This document shows, piece after piece, positions 9,573 through 18,528 of a stretch of DNA of 64,000 nucleotides. A program made the translations under genes and the position numbers. The stretch is from contig NZ_JACJQL010000001.1 of NCBI RefSeq assembly GCF_014696625.1, positions 186,001-250,000 on the forward strand, written 5' to 3'. Origin of the DNA: Nostoc parmelioides FACHB-3921. Its GTDB lineage: Bacteria > Cyanobacteriota > Cyanobacteriia > Cyanobacteriales > Nostocaceae. The notes beneath the pieces are model-generated. The model was not told the origin of the DNA. It saw nothing but the letters and a program-made list of their open reading frames with translations, and did no database searches. The first letter of the stretch is position 1, and every line of letters starts with the position of its first letter.

Positions 9573-10078
9573 TTTTGGTCACAGTTGGTACAGAACAATA
9601 TCCTTTTAATCGCCTCATGTCGTGGATTGAAGTATTACTACAGACTGAATTAATTCAAGAAGAAATTGTAGTGCAGTATGGTAACTCGACAATTTTACCT
9701 GCTGGGGCTAGGGTTTATCGTTTCCTCAAAGAAGAGAAATTTCAGGAGTTAATTCATCAAGCGCGAATTGTCATTGCTCATTGTGGTGAAGGAACTTTAC
9801 TACTGTTGGATTCTTTGGATAAGCCTTATATTTTGGTTTCTCGCTCTCAGCAATATCAGGAACACGTTGATGATCATCAAGTAGAACTTGGTTTAGCTTT
9901 ATCACAAATTAATGTTCCTGTTGCTTGGTCGCCTGGTGATTTGGTGCGATTTATTCAAGCTCCCAGACAAGTCTCAGTTGCCGATGTTTCCCATGCTTCG
10001 GCGATCGCTCTTTGCCAAAGTCTAGAAAACCGTTTTGCTCAACCCTTCAAAGAATTATCAGCAGGTATATCCAAATGA
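9569..10078 (+). CDS. PssE/ALG13-like glycosyltransferase catalytic subunit
   Basis: Starting at the ATG at 9569, the protein is 169 residues and opens MILVTVGTEQYPFNRLM, the Alg13 nucleotide-sugar-binding domain; AHCGEGTLL is the family's conserved His-Gly loop. An upstream in-frame start at 9509 is possible but would lie inside the ALG14-like gene. Overlaps of 4 bases on both sides (ATGA) couple it to its membrane partner and to the STAS-sugar transferase gene. Expected donor is a UDP-sugar, unknown here. Confidence 0.84.
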   Translation: MILVTVGTEQYPFNRLMSWIEVLLQTELIQEEIVVQYGNSTILPAGARVYRFLKEEKFQELIHQARIVIAHCGEGTLLLLDSLDKPYILVSRSQQYQEHVDDHQVELGLALSQINVPVAWSPGDLVRFIQAPRQVSVADVSHASAIALCQSLENRFAQPFKELSAGISK

Positions 10079-11076
10079 TTAGCCCTCATACTAAAACCCC
10101 CATCTCTCTCGTTATGACTCGGATTAATGGCACTTTATTAGTGCAGTTACCGCCAAGATTAACGGTAATTGAAGCTATTTCTTTCCGTGAGTATTTTCAA
10201 AGCTGGATAGAAGACCCTGGCTTACAAAAAATCATCTTAGATTTTGGACAAACCACAATTATTGATAGTAGTGGTGTGGGGTCATTAATTAGTAATCATA
10301 AATCGGCACAAGCCAAAAAGATTGAATTAATCTTTTGGAGCATTCATCCTCAAGTTAAATTGGCTTTTTCTCTTGTAGGTTTGGAGCAGATATTGAACAT
10401 CGAAGACAATACAGACGCAATTATCCCAACAGCAACACGCAAAATTGAGCAGCGTCCACCCTTAACCCATCCATCGGTGCGATCGCCTATGAAACGAGCG
10501 ATCGACATTGTGGGGGCTGTCATCGGCTTGAGTGTTACCGCCGTGCTGTTTGTACCGATAGCGATCGCTATTAAACTCGATAGTCCTGGGCCTGTATTGT
10601 TTAGCCAAACTCGTTGCGGTTGGATGGGGCGACGATTTCGCATCTGGAAGTTCCGCTCGATGGTGACAAATGCAGAAGCACTCAAAGATACTATACCTAA
10701 CCAAGCTTCTGGTGCTTTCTTTAAAAATGACAACGACCCACGAATTACCCGCGTCGGTCGCTTCTTACGTAAAACTAGCTTAGATGAATTTCCCCAATTT
10801 TGGAATATTCTCACAGGAGATATGAGTTTGGTCGGAACTCGTCCACCAACTCCCAATGAATTAGAACATTATGAAGTAGCCAATTGGCAAAGACTGGATG
10901 TCAAGCCTGGACTGAGTGGTGAATGGCAAGTCAATGGCCGTTCAAAGATTCGTAATTTTGAGGATGTCATTCAACTAGATTTGCGTTATCAAAATAATTG
11001 GAGTTTAGTTTACGATCTAAAGTTAATTTTAAAAACAATCATAGTTGTTTTTAAAAAGGATTCAGGGGCAGTCTAA
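10075..11076 (+). CDS. STAS domain fused to undecaprenyl-phosphate sugar phosphotransferase
   Basis: A 333-residue fusion starting at 10075. Residues ~10-112 are a STAS (anti-sigma-factor antagonist) domain with DSSGVGSL at 64-71; Ser66 aligns with the Ser phosphorylated in SpoIIAA. Residues ~139-333 are a bacterial sugar transferase (PF02397): KRAIDIVGAVIG membrane entry, IKLDSPGPVLFSQ re-entrant helix, FRIWKFRSM, and the catalytic Asp-Glu in KTSLDEFPQFWNIL. Such enzymes load the first sugar-phosphate on undecaprenyl phosphate, starting repeat-unit synthesis. An upstream start at 10012 exists but would overlap the ALG13-like gene more deeply. The RsbW-like kinase gene begins on the next base. 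The fusion implies regulation of polysaccharide initiation by partner switching (inference). Confidence 0.88.
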   Translation: MISPHTKTPISLVMTRINGTLLVQLPPRLTVIEAISFREYFQSWIEDPGLQKIILDFGQTTIIDSSGVGSLISNHKSAQAKKIELIFWSIHPQVKLAFSLVGLEQILNIEDNTDAIIPTATRKIEQRPPLTHPSVRSPMKRAIDIVGAVIGLSVTAVLFVPIAIAIKLDSPGPVLFSQTRCGWMGRRFRIWKFRSMVTNAEALKDTIPNQASGAFFKNDNDPRITRVGRFLRKTSLDEFPQFWNILTGDMSLVGTRPPTPNELEHYEVANWQRLDVKPGLSGEWQVNGRSKIRNFEDVIQLDLRYQNNWSLVYDLKLILKTIIVVFKKDSGAV

Positions 11077-11553
11077 ATGTCACCGCAAACAGATTCACAA
11101 ACCCACCATTCTACTCTACAAGTTGCCAGTGACTGGGATGCACTAGCAACAGTTGTAGAATGGTTTGAACAATTCAACGATAAACAACTACCATATCAAA
11201 TATGGATAGAAGGTCAAACTGCATTAATTGAGGGCTTTACAAATGCAGTTCGTCATGCCCACAAACACCTAAATCCGCTAACTCCTGTTGAGTTAGCGGT
11301 GACACTTGATCCCCAATATTTCCAGATTTGTATTTGGGATCAAGGCGATGTTTTTAATTTTGAAGCAGCTTTAGAAAAGCTTAGAGAAAAAACCAACGAC
11401 CAGGCATTTAATCCTTTAGATCATGAAGCTCATTGGGGTTGTATATTTTTCCTCAAATTGAGGAGAGACTATGCTTGGACAGTTAGTTATACTCGTGAAC
11501 TAGAAGGGAGAAACTGCTTATTTCTCAAGAAAAATATAGTAGCTAAAGTTTAA
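11077..11553 (+). CDS. RsbW-like anti-sigma/STAS serine kinase (GHKL ATPase)
   Basis: A 158-residue HATPase_c_2 protein. The N-box is readable in EGFTNAVRHAHKH, the G1-like box in WDQGDVFNFE, while the usual Gly-rich G2 box is weak (HWGCIFFLKL). These kinases phosphorylate the Ser of STAS partners and are freed or captured according to phosphorylation. The ATG directly abuts the stop of the STAS-sugar transferase gene, so the two are co-translated and the fused STAS domain is the obvious substrate; the STAS gene at 11709 is a second candidate. No sigma factor is encoded nearby. Confidence 0.82.
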   Translation: MSPQTDSQTHHSTLQVASDWDALATVVEWFEQFNDKQLPYQIWIEGQTALIEGFTNAVRHAHKHLNPLTPVELAVTLDPQYFQICIWDQGDVFNFEAALEKLREKTNDQAFNPLDHEAHWGCIFFLKLRRDYAWTVSYTRELEGRNCLFLKKNIVAKV

Positions 11554-11708
11554 CTACCAAATGCAAGATACTGAGGAATTAAACTGCGTGAATATTATTT
11601 ATACGAGGGTGCTAATTTACCATATTTATTAAGTAACTGCATCACAAAATTCATCAACCGTGGATTTCATGTTACTTATATACACAAATTCTATTTATCA
11701 GGAGAGAT

Positions 11709-12038
11709 ATGTATTCCAATGTAAACATGAAGATTATTCAACCTAGTGGTTTTTTCGATGGTAGAAAAGGCAGGCAAATTCATGAAGAAATAAGCAAAAA
11801 TATTACATCAGATATCACAACTTTTTTGATTGATTTTCAATCTGTTACCTTTATGGATAGCTCTGGATTTGGCACTTTACTATTAACACTAAAAACAGTC
11901 CGACAGAAAAAGGTTAGATTGGCACTCTGCTCAATCAACGAACAAATTAAGATGATTCTTGAATTGAGCGATACATCAAAAGTTTTTGAAGTATTTCCTG
12001 ATCAAGCAGCATTTATGGAAACAATTACACAATATTAG
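11709..12038 (+). CDS. STAS-domain protein (anti-sigma factor antagonist family)
   Basis: A 109-residue single STAS domain with the phospho-site loop VTFMDSSGFGTLLL; Ser52 aligns with the phosphorylated Ser of SpoIIAA/RsbV. A good Shine-Dalgarno (GGAGAG) sits 5-10 bases upstream of the ATG. It lies 155 bases downstream of the RsbW-like gene and is a plausible second partner of that kinase and substrate of the PP2C phosphatase at 18529-19794. Whether it competes with the STAS domain fused to the sugar transferase is inference. Confidence 0.87.
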   Translation: MYSNVNMKIIQPSGFFDGRKGRQIHEEISKNITSDITTFLIDFQSVTFMDSSGFGTLLLTLKTVRQKKVRLALCSINEQIKMILELSDTSKVFEVFPDQAAFMETITQY

Positions 12039-12180
12039 ATTTACTTTCAGTCAAGGGTTATCATACATATTTCCAAGTTCTCCAATACACTGAGATAACC
12101 TATTACTGAATCTAATAGCACATGAAAGCTGTTCACTTAGCATCCTGTAGAAAGTGCGGTCAACAGGTACGAAATCTAGT

Positions 12181-12208
12181 GTTTACAAATAAATGTATAT
12201 TTGTAAAC
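12181..12208. promoter_or_regulatory. Perfect inverted repeat upstream of the multi-domain kinase
   Basis: GTTTACAAATA at 12181-12191 is perfectly repeated in inverse at 12198-12208 around a 6-base spacer. It lies between the STAS gene and the kinase gene, about 77 bases before the latter's ATG. No T-run follows, so an operator is more likely than a terminator. Confidence 0.45.
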
Positions 12209-12284
12209 TTCTTGTTATGAAGTTCCATCTATTTTGGGAACAATAACTATGCAATAAATTATTTATGTAGATTCTGTAATATCT

Positions 12285-15200
12285 ATGGTGAAGCTCACAG
12301 GTTATCAAATAGTAGAAAAAATATATGACAGCGCTAACTCTGAAGTATATCGGAGTATTAGGCAGGAAGACAACCAAAACGTTATAGTCAAAGTCCTCAA
12401 GCAGGAATATCCTACATCTATAGAATTAACTAGATATAAGCAAGAATACGAAATTACTCGTAATCTAGATTTTGATGGTGTGATTAAAGCTTATAGTTTA
12501 GAGCCATACTATAAAACATTAGTAATAATCTTAGAAGACTTTGGTGGTACAGATTTACGGGATTTCCATAATATTAACTCTATAGAGAAATTTTTGGCGA
12601 TCGCTATCAAAATTACCAATACTTTAGCGCAAATTCACGCTGCTAATGTTATTCACAAAGATATTAATCCATCGAATATAGTTTTTAACCCCAAAACAGG
12701 TGAAGTTAAAATCATTGACTTTGGTATTGCCACAGTCTTTACGCGTGAAAATACCACTCTCAAACACCCCAATGTTTTAGAAGGTACTCTAGCTTATATT
12801 TCACCTGAACAAACAGGGAGAATGAACCGCGCCCTTGATTATCGGACGGATTTTTATTCTTTAGGTGTGACTTTTTATGAATTATTAACTAAACAATTAC
12901 CTTTTGATACAACTGATTCCTTAGAACTCGTCTATTGTCACCTAGCTAAACAACCCGTTCCTCCCCATGAAATTCACTCAAATATACCCAAAACTCTCTC
13001 GGATATTGTCATGAAATTGATGGCAAAAACTGCCGAGGAGCGATATCAAAGTGCGTTGGGTGTTAAAGCAGATTTGGAATTTTGTCTAACACAATACCAA
13101 GAAGGTAAAAACACATCATTTTCTCTGGGAAGTCAAGATATCTCTGATAAATTCCAAATTCCCCAAAAACTATATGGAAGAGAAGGAGAAATTATTAACT
13201 TACTAACAGCCTTTACCAGAGTTAGTCAAGGAACAACAGAAATGATGTTAGTTGCTGGTTATTCTGGTATTGGTAAATCAACATTAGTCCAGGAAATTTA
13301 TAAACCAATTACTGAGCGCCGGGGATATTTCATTGCGGGCAAATTTGACCAATTTCAAAAAAATATCCCTTATAGTGCAGTAGTTAAAGCATTTCAATCA
13401 CTCATTCGCCAACTCTTAACAGAAAATGAAAACCAACTCCAAGAATGGAAAAATAAACTTTTAACGGCTTTAGGAATCAATGCTCAAGTAATAATTGATG
13501 TGATTCCTGAATTGGAATTAATTATCGGTAAGCAACCAGCAGTCCAAGAATTAGGCCCGGCTGAATCACAGAATCGGTTCAACTTGGTCTTTCACAATTT
13601 TATTCATGTATTTTGTCAAAAAGAACACCCTTTAGCTATATTTTTAGACGATTTGCAATGGGCTGATTCTGCTACTCTCAAATTAATTGATTTAATTATG
13701 AGAGATGAAAAGTTAGGATATTTGTTTTTAATTGGTGCATATCGAGATAATGAGGTTCATATTAACCACCCTAGTATTATCACTATTGAAGGATTAAAAA
13801 AATCAGGTTTGACAATTAAGGAAATTAATTTATTACCTCTAAATTTAGAAACAGTTAATCAATTAATTTCTGAAAGTATATACAGTGATTTCATTTCGAC
13901 CCAACCCCTAGCAGAACTAGTACTGTCTAAAACTGGTGGTAATCCATTTTTCGTTAATCAATTTTTGAAAACCTTATATCAAGAAAATTTATTAATATTT
14001 GATTTTTCAAGTCTTAGCTGGCATTGGAATATTGCCCAAATTGAAGAAATGGGCATTACAGACAATGTGGTTGATTTGATGATCAATAAATTAAAAAAAT
14101 TGCCACTGAATACTCAGCAAATTTTACGTTTATCTGCTTGCGTAGGTAATAGTTTTGATTTAAGTACACTAGCAATTATTTCGGAAAAATCGACTGTTAG
14201 CACCTTTAGAGACTTGCTTCCTGCGACTCAAGAAGGTCTCATTGTGCCAACTTCTGATTTAGAAATTACAGAAGCAGATTTAGTTAAATCACCACTATTA
14301 ATAATTAACTATAAATTTCTTCATGACCGAGTTCAACAAGCAGCTTATGCCCTAATCGATCAAGATAAAAAACGTAATGTTCATCTGCAAATTGGGCAAC
14401 TACTATTGCATAATATTTCGGATGCAGAACTAGCAAGTAGGATATTTGAAGTAGTAGATCATCTCAATATAAGTTGGGAACTACTCATTAATGATACCCA
14501 AAAAGTTGAATTATCTAAGTTAAATTTGGCAGCCGCTAAAAAAGCCAAAGAAGCTAACGCCTATGGTGCTGCTTTACAATATTTGATTTCAGGTATAAAT
14601 ATTTTGCCTGGAGATATTTGGCATGAACATTATGATTTAGCTTTAAATTTGTACTGGGAAAGGTCAGAAGTAGAGTATTTACTAGGAAATTTTTCCCAAT
14701 CTCAATCTTTAATTTCTATTTTGCTTGAGCAAGCAAAAACGAATTTAGAAAAAGCGAAAATTTATAATTTACTAATTGTACAGTACACTCTATTAGGTAA
14801 CCTGAATCAAGCTATTGCATCAGGTCGTAAAGGTTTAGCTCTCTTGGGTATTTATTTACCCGACTCTGACTTTGAAGCTAACTTAGAAGTATTGATAAAC
14901 GAGGCAAATCAGCTCATAGCTAATCAAGATATCGCTGAATTTATCAATAAACCAGAAATGGTTATTCCCGAAAAAATAGTAGCATTGCATTTATTAATGA
15001 ATATTGATCCAGCTAGTTATCTTGCTGATCAAAAACTCTATAAAATAATTGTTTTAGAATCATTAAATCTGTCACTTAAATATGGGAATTTAGGTGAATC
15101 AGTTAAGGGCTATACCAATTATGGGATGTTGTTAGGTGCTATTTGGAAAGACTATCAAACTGGTTATGAATTTGGCAAGTTAGCGCTAAAAGTTAGTGAA

Positions 15201-17636
15201 AAATTTAATAATTTGGCTCAAAAATGTAAAGCTTGTTTTGTACTGGCGAATTTTCAAACTAACTGGGTAAAACATATTAAATTTACTCGTGGAATAAACA
15301 AAGAAGGATATCATGCCGGACTAGAATCAGGAGATTTACAATTTGCCGGGTATATTTTGGCTTTTCAGTTATTTAATACCTTATTTGAAGGAGTTTTCTT
15401 AGAAGATGTATTAGCTGAATTAGATAACGGGTTACAGTTTGTCCAAAAAAATCAGAATCAGTGGGCAAAAGATACCATGCTAGCAGCACGGCTTGGTTTA
15501 TTTAATCTCACATCTAGAACATCAGATAAGTTAGACTTTAGTATCAGTGAAATTAGCGAAAATGAGTATTTAACAGGTTGTGAAACTCGTCAGAGCTTTG
15601 CACCTTTATTCTGTTATTTAACATTTAAATCTCAAATTCTCTACTTGTATGATGAAGATTTAGCCGCGCTTAAGTGTTCCTTAGAAGCAGAAAAATATTT
15701 AGAATATTTAAAGGGTCTAATTCCTGTTGCTGACCAAAATTTTTATCAGTCGCTAATTCTAGCGTCAACATATCTGAAAGTTACTCCAGAGAAACAAGTA
15801 GAGTTTTGGCAAAAATTGCTAGATAATCAAAAACTGATGAAACTTTGGGCAGATAATAGCCAAGAAAACTTCCTGCATAAATATTTGTTAGTAGAGGCAG
15901 AAATAGCACGGATTTCCGGCAAATATTTAGAAGCCATGAACTTATATGACCAAGCAATTAAATCAGCACAGGAATATGAATTTTCCCAGAATGTTGCTTT
16001 AGCTAATGAACTAGCTGCTAAATTTTGGTTAAGTCAAGGTAAGGAAAATATTGCCAAAATTTATATGATTGATGCTCATTATAGTTATCAATTATGGGGT
16101 GCAAAGCGCAAACTAGAAGATATGTTGGTAAAGTATCCACAACTACTAGTAAAAATGCCAGTAATGGGCGGTGTTAAAAACATTTTATCTACTAATCATG
16201 ATGTCATTACGACTCATAACCGTCGAGGTGAGTTTTTAGATATAGCTACGGTAGTCAAAGCTTCACAAGCAATATCAGGAGAAATAGTTCTGAGTGAATT
16301 GTTGAAGAAATTGATGAGCATTACAATTGAAAATGCCGGCGCATCTAATGGTTGCTTGATTCTCAATCGCAGCGAACAATTAAAAATAGAAGTCTCAATT
16401 AATATAGAAGGAAGTGTTTGCGTACACTCTTCAAAACCTTTATCTGAAAATAGTTTACCTTTATCAGTAATTAATTATGTAGCCCGGACTTATGAAGATG
16501 TGGTGTTAAGTGATGCTATTGATGAGCCTAATTTTGGAAATGATATATATATTCAATCTCATAAACCAAAATCAGTTTTAGCAACGGCAATTATTAATCA
16601 AGGAAAATTAATAGGTATTCTCTATTTAGAGAATAATTTAACTGTAGATTTTTTTACAAGCGATCGCCTCGCAATTTTACAACTATTATGTTCCCAAGCG
16701 GCGATTTCTTTAGAGAATGCTTTACTGTATGAACAGTTAGAAGACTATTCTCGCAATCTGGAAATTAAAGTTGAGGAAAGAACAAGTCAATTAAAAGCCG
16801 CTCAAAATAAAATTATTGCTCAAGAAAAACTAGCTTCACTAGGATTACTTACTGCTGGAGTTGCCCACGAAATTAGAAATCCACTTAATTTTGTTAATAA
16901 TTTTGCAGCTATTTCTGCGGAATTAGGTAAGGAAATATTAGCAGCAATTGAGAATCAGTCTGGAACTTTAAACCCAGAATTATTTGAATATATCAAAGGA
17001 ACTCTTACTGACATAGTAGACAATTCACTAGAAATTGAACAACAAGGATTGAGAGCAGACAATATTATTCAAAATATGTTACTATTGGCACGTTCTGATA
17101 GTAATAATCAGCTACAATTCACTGATATAAATTCCCTGCTTGAAACAGCAGTACAACTGGCTTATCATAGTCTATCTAATAAACTTAACGGTTTTAATAT
17201 TACTATCGACACTGATTACGATTCTTCCTTACCAGAAGTAGCAATCATCTTTCAAGATATAAGCCGAGCTTTGATTAATATTGTTGACAATGCCTGCTAC
17301 GCAGCTTATAAAAAGAAGCAAGAAGTTGGTGATACATTCATTCCCAAAATTTTCGTTAAAACTGAAAATCGGGGTGAATCATTGTTAATTACTATCCGAG
17401 ATAATGGTCAAGGTATAGCACCAGATGTCATGGATAAAATTTTCAATCCCTTTTTTACTACTAAACCACCTGGTGAAGGAACGGGTCTAGGATTGTCATT
17501 AATCCATGATATTGTTGTCGGGCAGCATCAAGGAGATATTAAAATTAACACTGAAGTTGGAGAATATACAGAATTTGTTCTCACAATACCAATTAATTTA
17601 TCTATTCATGAATATCAGGGTTTTACGTATGACTGA
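12285..17636 (+). CDS. Ser/Thr kinase - ATPase - GAF - histidine kinase multi-domain sensor
   Basis: A 1783-residue signalling protein. Order: Hanks-type kinase (about 5-265; catalytic Asp126 in HKDINPSN, Asp145 of DFG); AAA/STAND ATPase (about 290-560; Walker A GYSGIGKST at 325-333, Walker B-like LAIFLDDLQWAD); a long helical, TPR-like region (about 700-1270); GAF (about 1340-1480); coiled coil; HisKA with phospho-acceptor His1528 in VAHEIRNPLN; HATPase with DNGQGIAP and GTGLGLS. This is the HstK-like architecture known in Anabaena. The gene overlaps the response-regulator gene by 8 bases, giving a cognate pair, and follows the STAS gene, so its Ser/Thr kinase could feed the same partner switch (inference). 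AT-rich relative to neighbours. Input signal unknown. Confidence 0.9.
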   Translation: MVKLTGYQIVEKIYDSANSEVYRSIRQEDNQNVIVKVLKQEYPTSIELTRYKQEYEITRNLDFDGVIKAYSLEPYYKTLVIILEDFGGTDLRDFHNINSIEKFLAIAIKITNTLAQIHAANVIHKDINPSNIVFNPKTGEVKIIDFGIATVFTRENTTLKHPNVLEGTLAYISPEQTGRMNRALDYRTDFYSLGVTFYELLTKQLPFDTTDSLELVYCHLAKQPVPPHEIHSNIPKTLSDIVMKLMAKTAEERYQSALGVKADLEFCLTQYQEGKNTSFSLGSQDISDKFQIPQKLYGREGEIINLLTAFTRVSQGTTEMMLVAGYSGIGKSTLVQEIYKPITERRGYFIAGKFDQFQKNIPYSAVVKAFQSLIRQLLTENENQLQEWKNKLLTALGINAQVIIDVIPELELIIGKQPAVQELGPAESQNRFNLVFHNFIHVFCQKEHPLAIFLDDLQWADSATLKLIDLIMRDEKLGYLFLIGAYRDNEVHINHPSIITIEGLKKSGLTIKEINLLPLNLETVNQLISESIYSDFISTQPLAELVLSKTGGNPFFVNQFLKTLYQENLLIFDFSSLSWHWNIAQIEEMGITDNVVDLMINKLKKLPLNTQQILRLSACVGNSFDLSTLAIISEKSTVSTFRDLLPATQEGLIVPTSDLEITEADLVKSPLLIINYKFLHDRVQQAAYALIDQDKKRNVHLQIGQLLLHNISDAELASRIFEVVDHLNISWELLINDTQKVELSKLNLAAAKKAKEANAYGAALQYLISGINILPGDIWHEHYDLALNLYWERSEVEYLLGNFSQSQSLISILLEQAKTNLEKAKIYNLLIVQYTLLGNLNQAIASGRKGLALLGIYLPDSDFEANLEVLINEANQLIANQDIAEFINKPEMVIPEKIVALHLLMNIDPASYLADQKLYKIIVLESLNLSLKYGNLGESVKGYTNYGMLLGAIWKDYQTGYEFGKLALKVSEKFNNLAQKCKACFVLANFQTNWVKHIKFTRGINKEGYHAGLESGDLQFAGYILAFQLFNTLFEGVFLEDVLAELDNGLQFVQKNQNQWAKDTMLAARLGLFNLTSRTSDKLDFSISEISENEYLTGCETRQSFAPLFCYLTFKSQILYLYDEDLAALKCSLEAEKYLEYLKGLIPVADQNFYQSLILASTYLKVTPEKQVEFWQKLLDNQKLMKLWADNSQENFLHKYLLVEAEIARISGKYLEAMNLYDQAIKSAQEYEFSQNVALANELAAKFWLSQGKENIAKIYMIDAHYSYQLWGAKRKLEDMLVKYPQLLVKMPVMGGVKNILSTNHDVITTHNRRGEFLDIATVVKASQAISGEIVLSELLKKLMSITIENAGASNGCLILNRSEQLKIEVSINIEGSVCVHSSKPLSENSLPLSVINYVARTYEDVVLSDAIDEPNFGNDIYIQSHKPKSVLATAIINQGKLIGILYLENNLTVDFFTSDRLAILQLLCSQAAISLENALLYEQLEDYSRNLEIKVEERTSQLKAAQNKIIAQEKLASLGLLTAGVAHEIRNPLNFVNNFAAISAELGKEILAAIENQSGTLNPELFEYIKGTLTDIVDNSLEIEQQGLRADNIIQNMLLLARSDSNNQLQFTDINSLLETAVQLAYHSLSNKLNGFNITIDTDYDSSLPEVAIIFQDISRALINIVDNACYAAYKKKQEVGDTFIPKIFVKTENRGESLLITIRDNGQGIAPDVMDKIFNPFFTTKPPGEGTGLGLSLIHDIVVGQHQGDIKINTEVGEYTEFVLTIPINLSIHEYQGFTYD

Positions 17637-18327
17637 ATATATATTATTTGTTGATGATGAACCACTAATCAAACGTTTGGTAACTCATTATTTTAGGCAT
17701 AAGATACGTCAAGGAGAGTATGAATTTATCTTTGCTCATAATGGTAGAGATGCCTTGGAAAAAATACAAGCATATCCGCAAATAGATTTATTAGTAACTG
17801 ATATTAATATGCCGGAGATAGATGGGCTAACCTTACTTAGTAAAATACGGGATCTGGATTTAGATATTAAAGCTGTCATTGTATCTGCTTACGAGGATCT
17901 TAAAAACATTAGAAGAGCCATGAATCAAGGTGCTTTTGATTTTATTACTAAGCCTATAGATTTTCAAGAATTAGAAAGCACTATGAACCGTGCTTTGGAG
18001 TATGTGCGAGAGATAAAAAATAAAAGTTCTTTAATGTCATCTGATCAATTACCAGAAGTTGAAAGTAAGGAAATATATGTCAATAATCAGTTGGTTTTGG
18101 AAAAACAGCAGGAAATTAACTATTCAAACAACTCAGATTATATCCATTTTCAGGAAATAGAGACTGGTGTTAATCAACTAATTAATCATTTACGACTTTA
18201 TCAGCAAGACTTTCCCCTCGCCTCACCACAAATTTTACAGAATGCCAAAGATATTGATTTGTCATCTCTGTTGCTAGGATTACCGACAACTATACAATCA
18301 ATGAAAAATAAGACTAATCAACCATGA
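17629..18327 (+). CDS. Response regulator, receiver plus unclassified C-terminal region
   Basis: Starting at the ATG at 17629 (8-base overlap with the kinase stop) the product is 232 residues. A receiver domain covers 1-125: acidic pair FVDDE, phospho-acceptor Asp58 in VTDINMPEIDG, Lys in FITKPID. The remaining ~105 residues, Asn/Gln-rich and probably helical, contain no recognisable DNA-binding or enzymatic domain. The 17506 upstream start would lie deep within the kinase gene and is rejected. Likely target of the HstK-like kinase encoded immediately upstream. Confidence 0.85.
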   Translation: MTEYILFVDDEPLIKRLVTHYFRHKIRQGEYEFIFAHNGRDALEKIQAYPQIDLLVTDINMPEIDGLTLLSKIRDLDLDIKAVIVSAYEDLKNIRRAMNQGAFDFITKPIDFQELESTMNRALEYVREIKNKSSLMSSDQLPEVESKEIYVNNQLVLEKQQEINYSNNSDYIHFQEIETGVNQLINHLRLYQQDFPLASPQILQNAKDIDLSSLLLGLPTTIQSMKNKTNQP

Positions 18328-18464
18328 ACAAAGCATGATGAAAATTACAATAAAGTTCCTTATTTTCAGCTAAATTATTAGTTTGAGTATATCCAAAAAC
18401 TTGAGTTAAGTAAGTCGATGAAAATAAACCCAACTGTGTAACAGAATGTAAAATTAGTACAACC

Positions 18465-18504
18465 ATTGCGATTGCTTCACTTCGTTTCATTCGCAATGAC
18501 ATAC
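18465..18504. repeat. Palindromic cyanobacterial REP-like repeat
   Basis: In the convergent gap between the response regulator and the PP2C gene, GCGATTGCTTCACTTCGTTT is followed by CATTCGCAATGACAT, an imperfect palindrome ending in mirrored GCGA/TCGC. I recognise this as a common intergenic repeat of Nostoc-type genomes; no gene is involved. Confidence 0.5.
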
Positions 18505-18528
18505 GTTGAAATTTTCACACTGACCCAC

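Noticed and set aside
10350..10856. 168-residue ORF antisense to the STAS-sugar transferase gene
   Set aside because: It lies wholly inside a gene with clear domain motifs on the other strand, has no recognisable domain and no upstream Shine-Dalgarno; a codon-bias shadow.
11077..12038. Classical sigma-factor regulation module (RsbV/RsbW/sigma)
   Set aside because: No sigma factor gene is present in the window; the fused STAS-sugar transferase is the closer partner.
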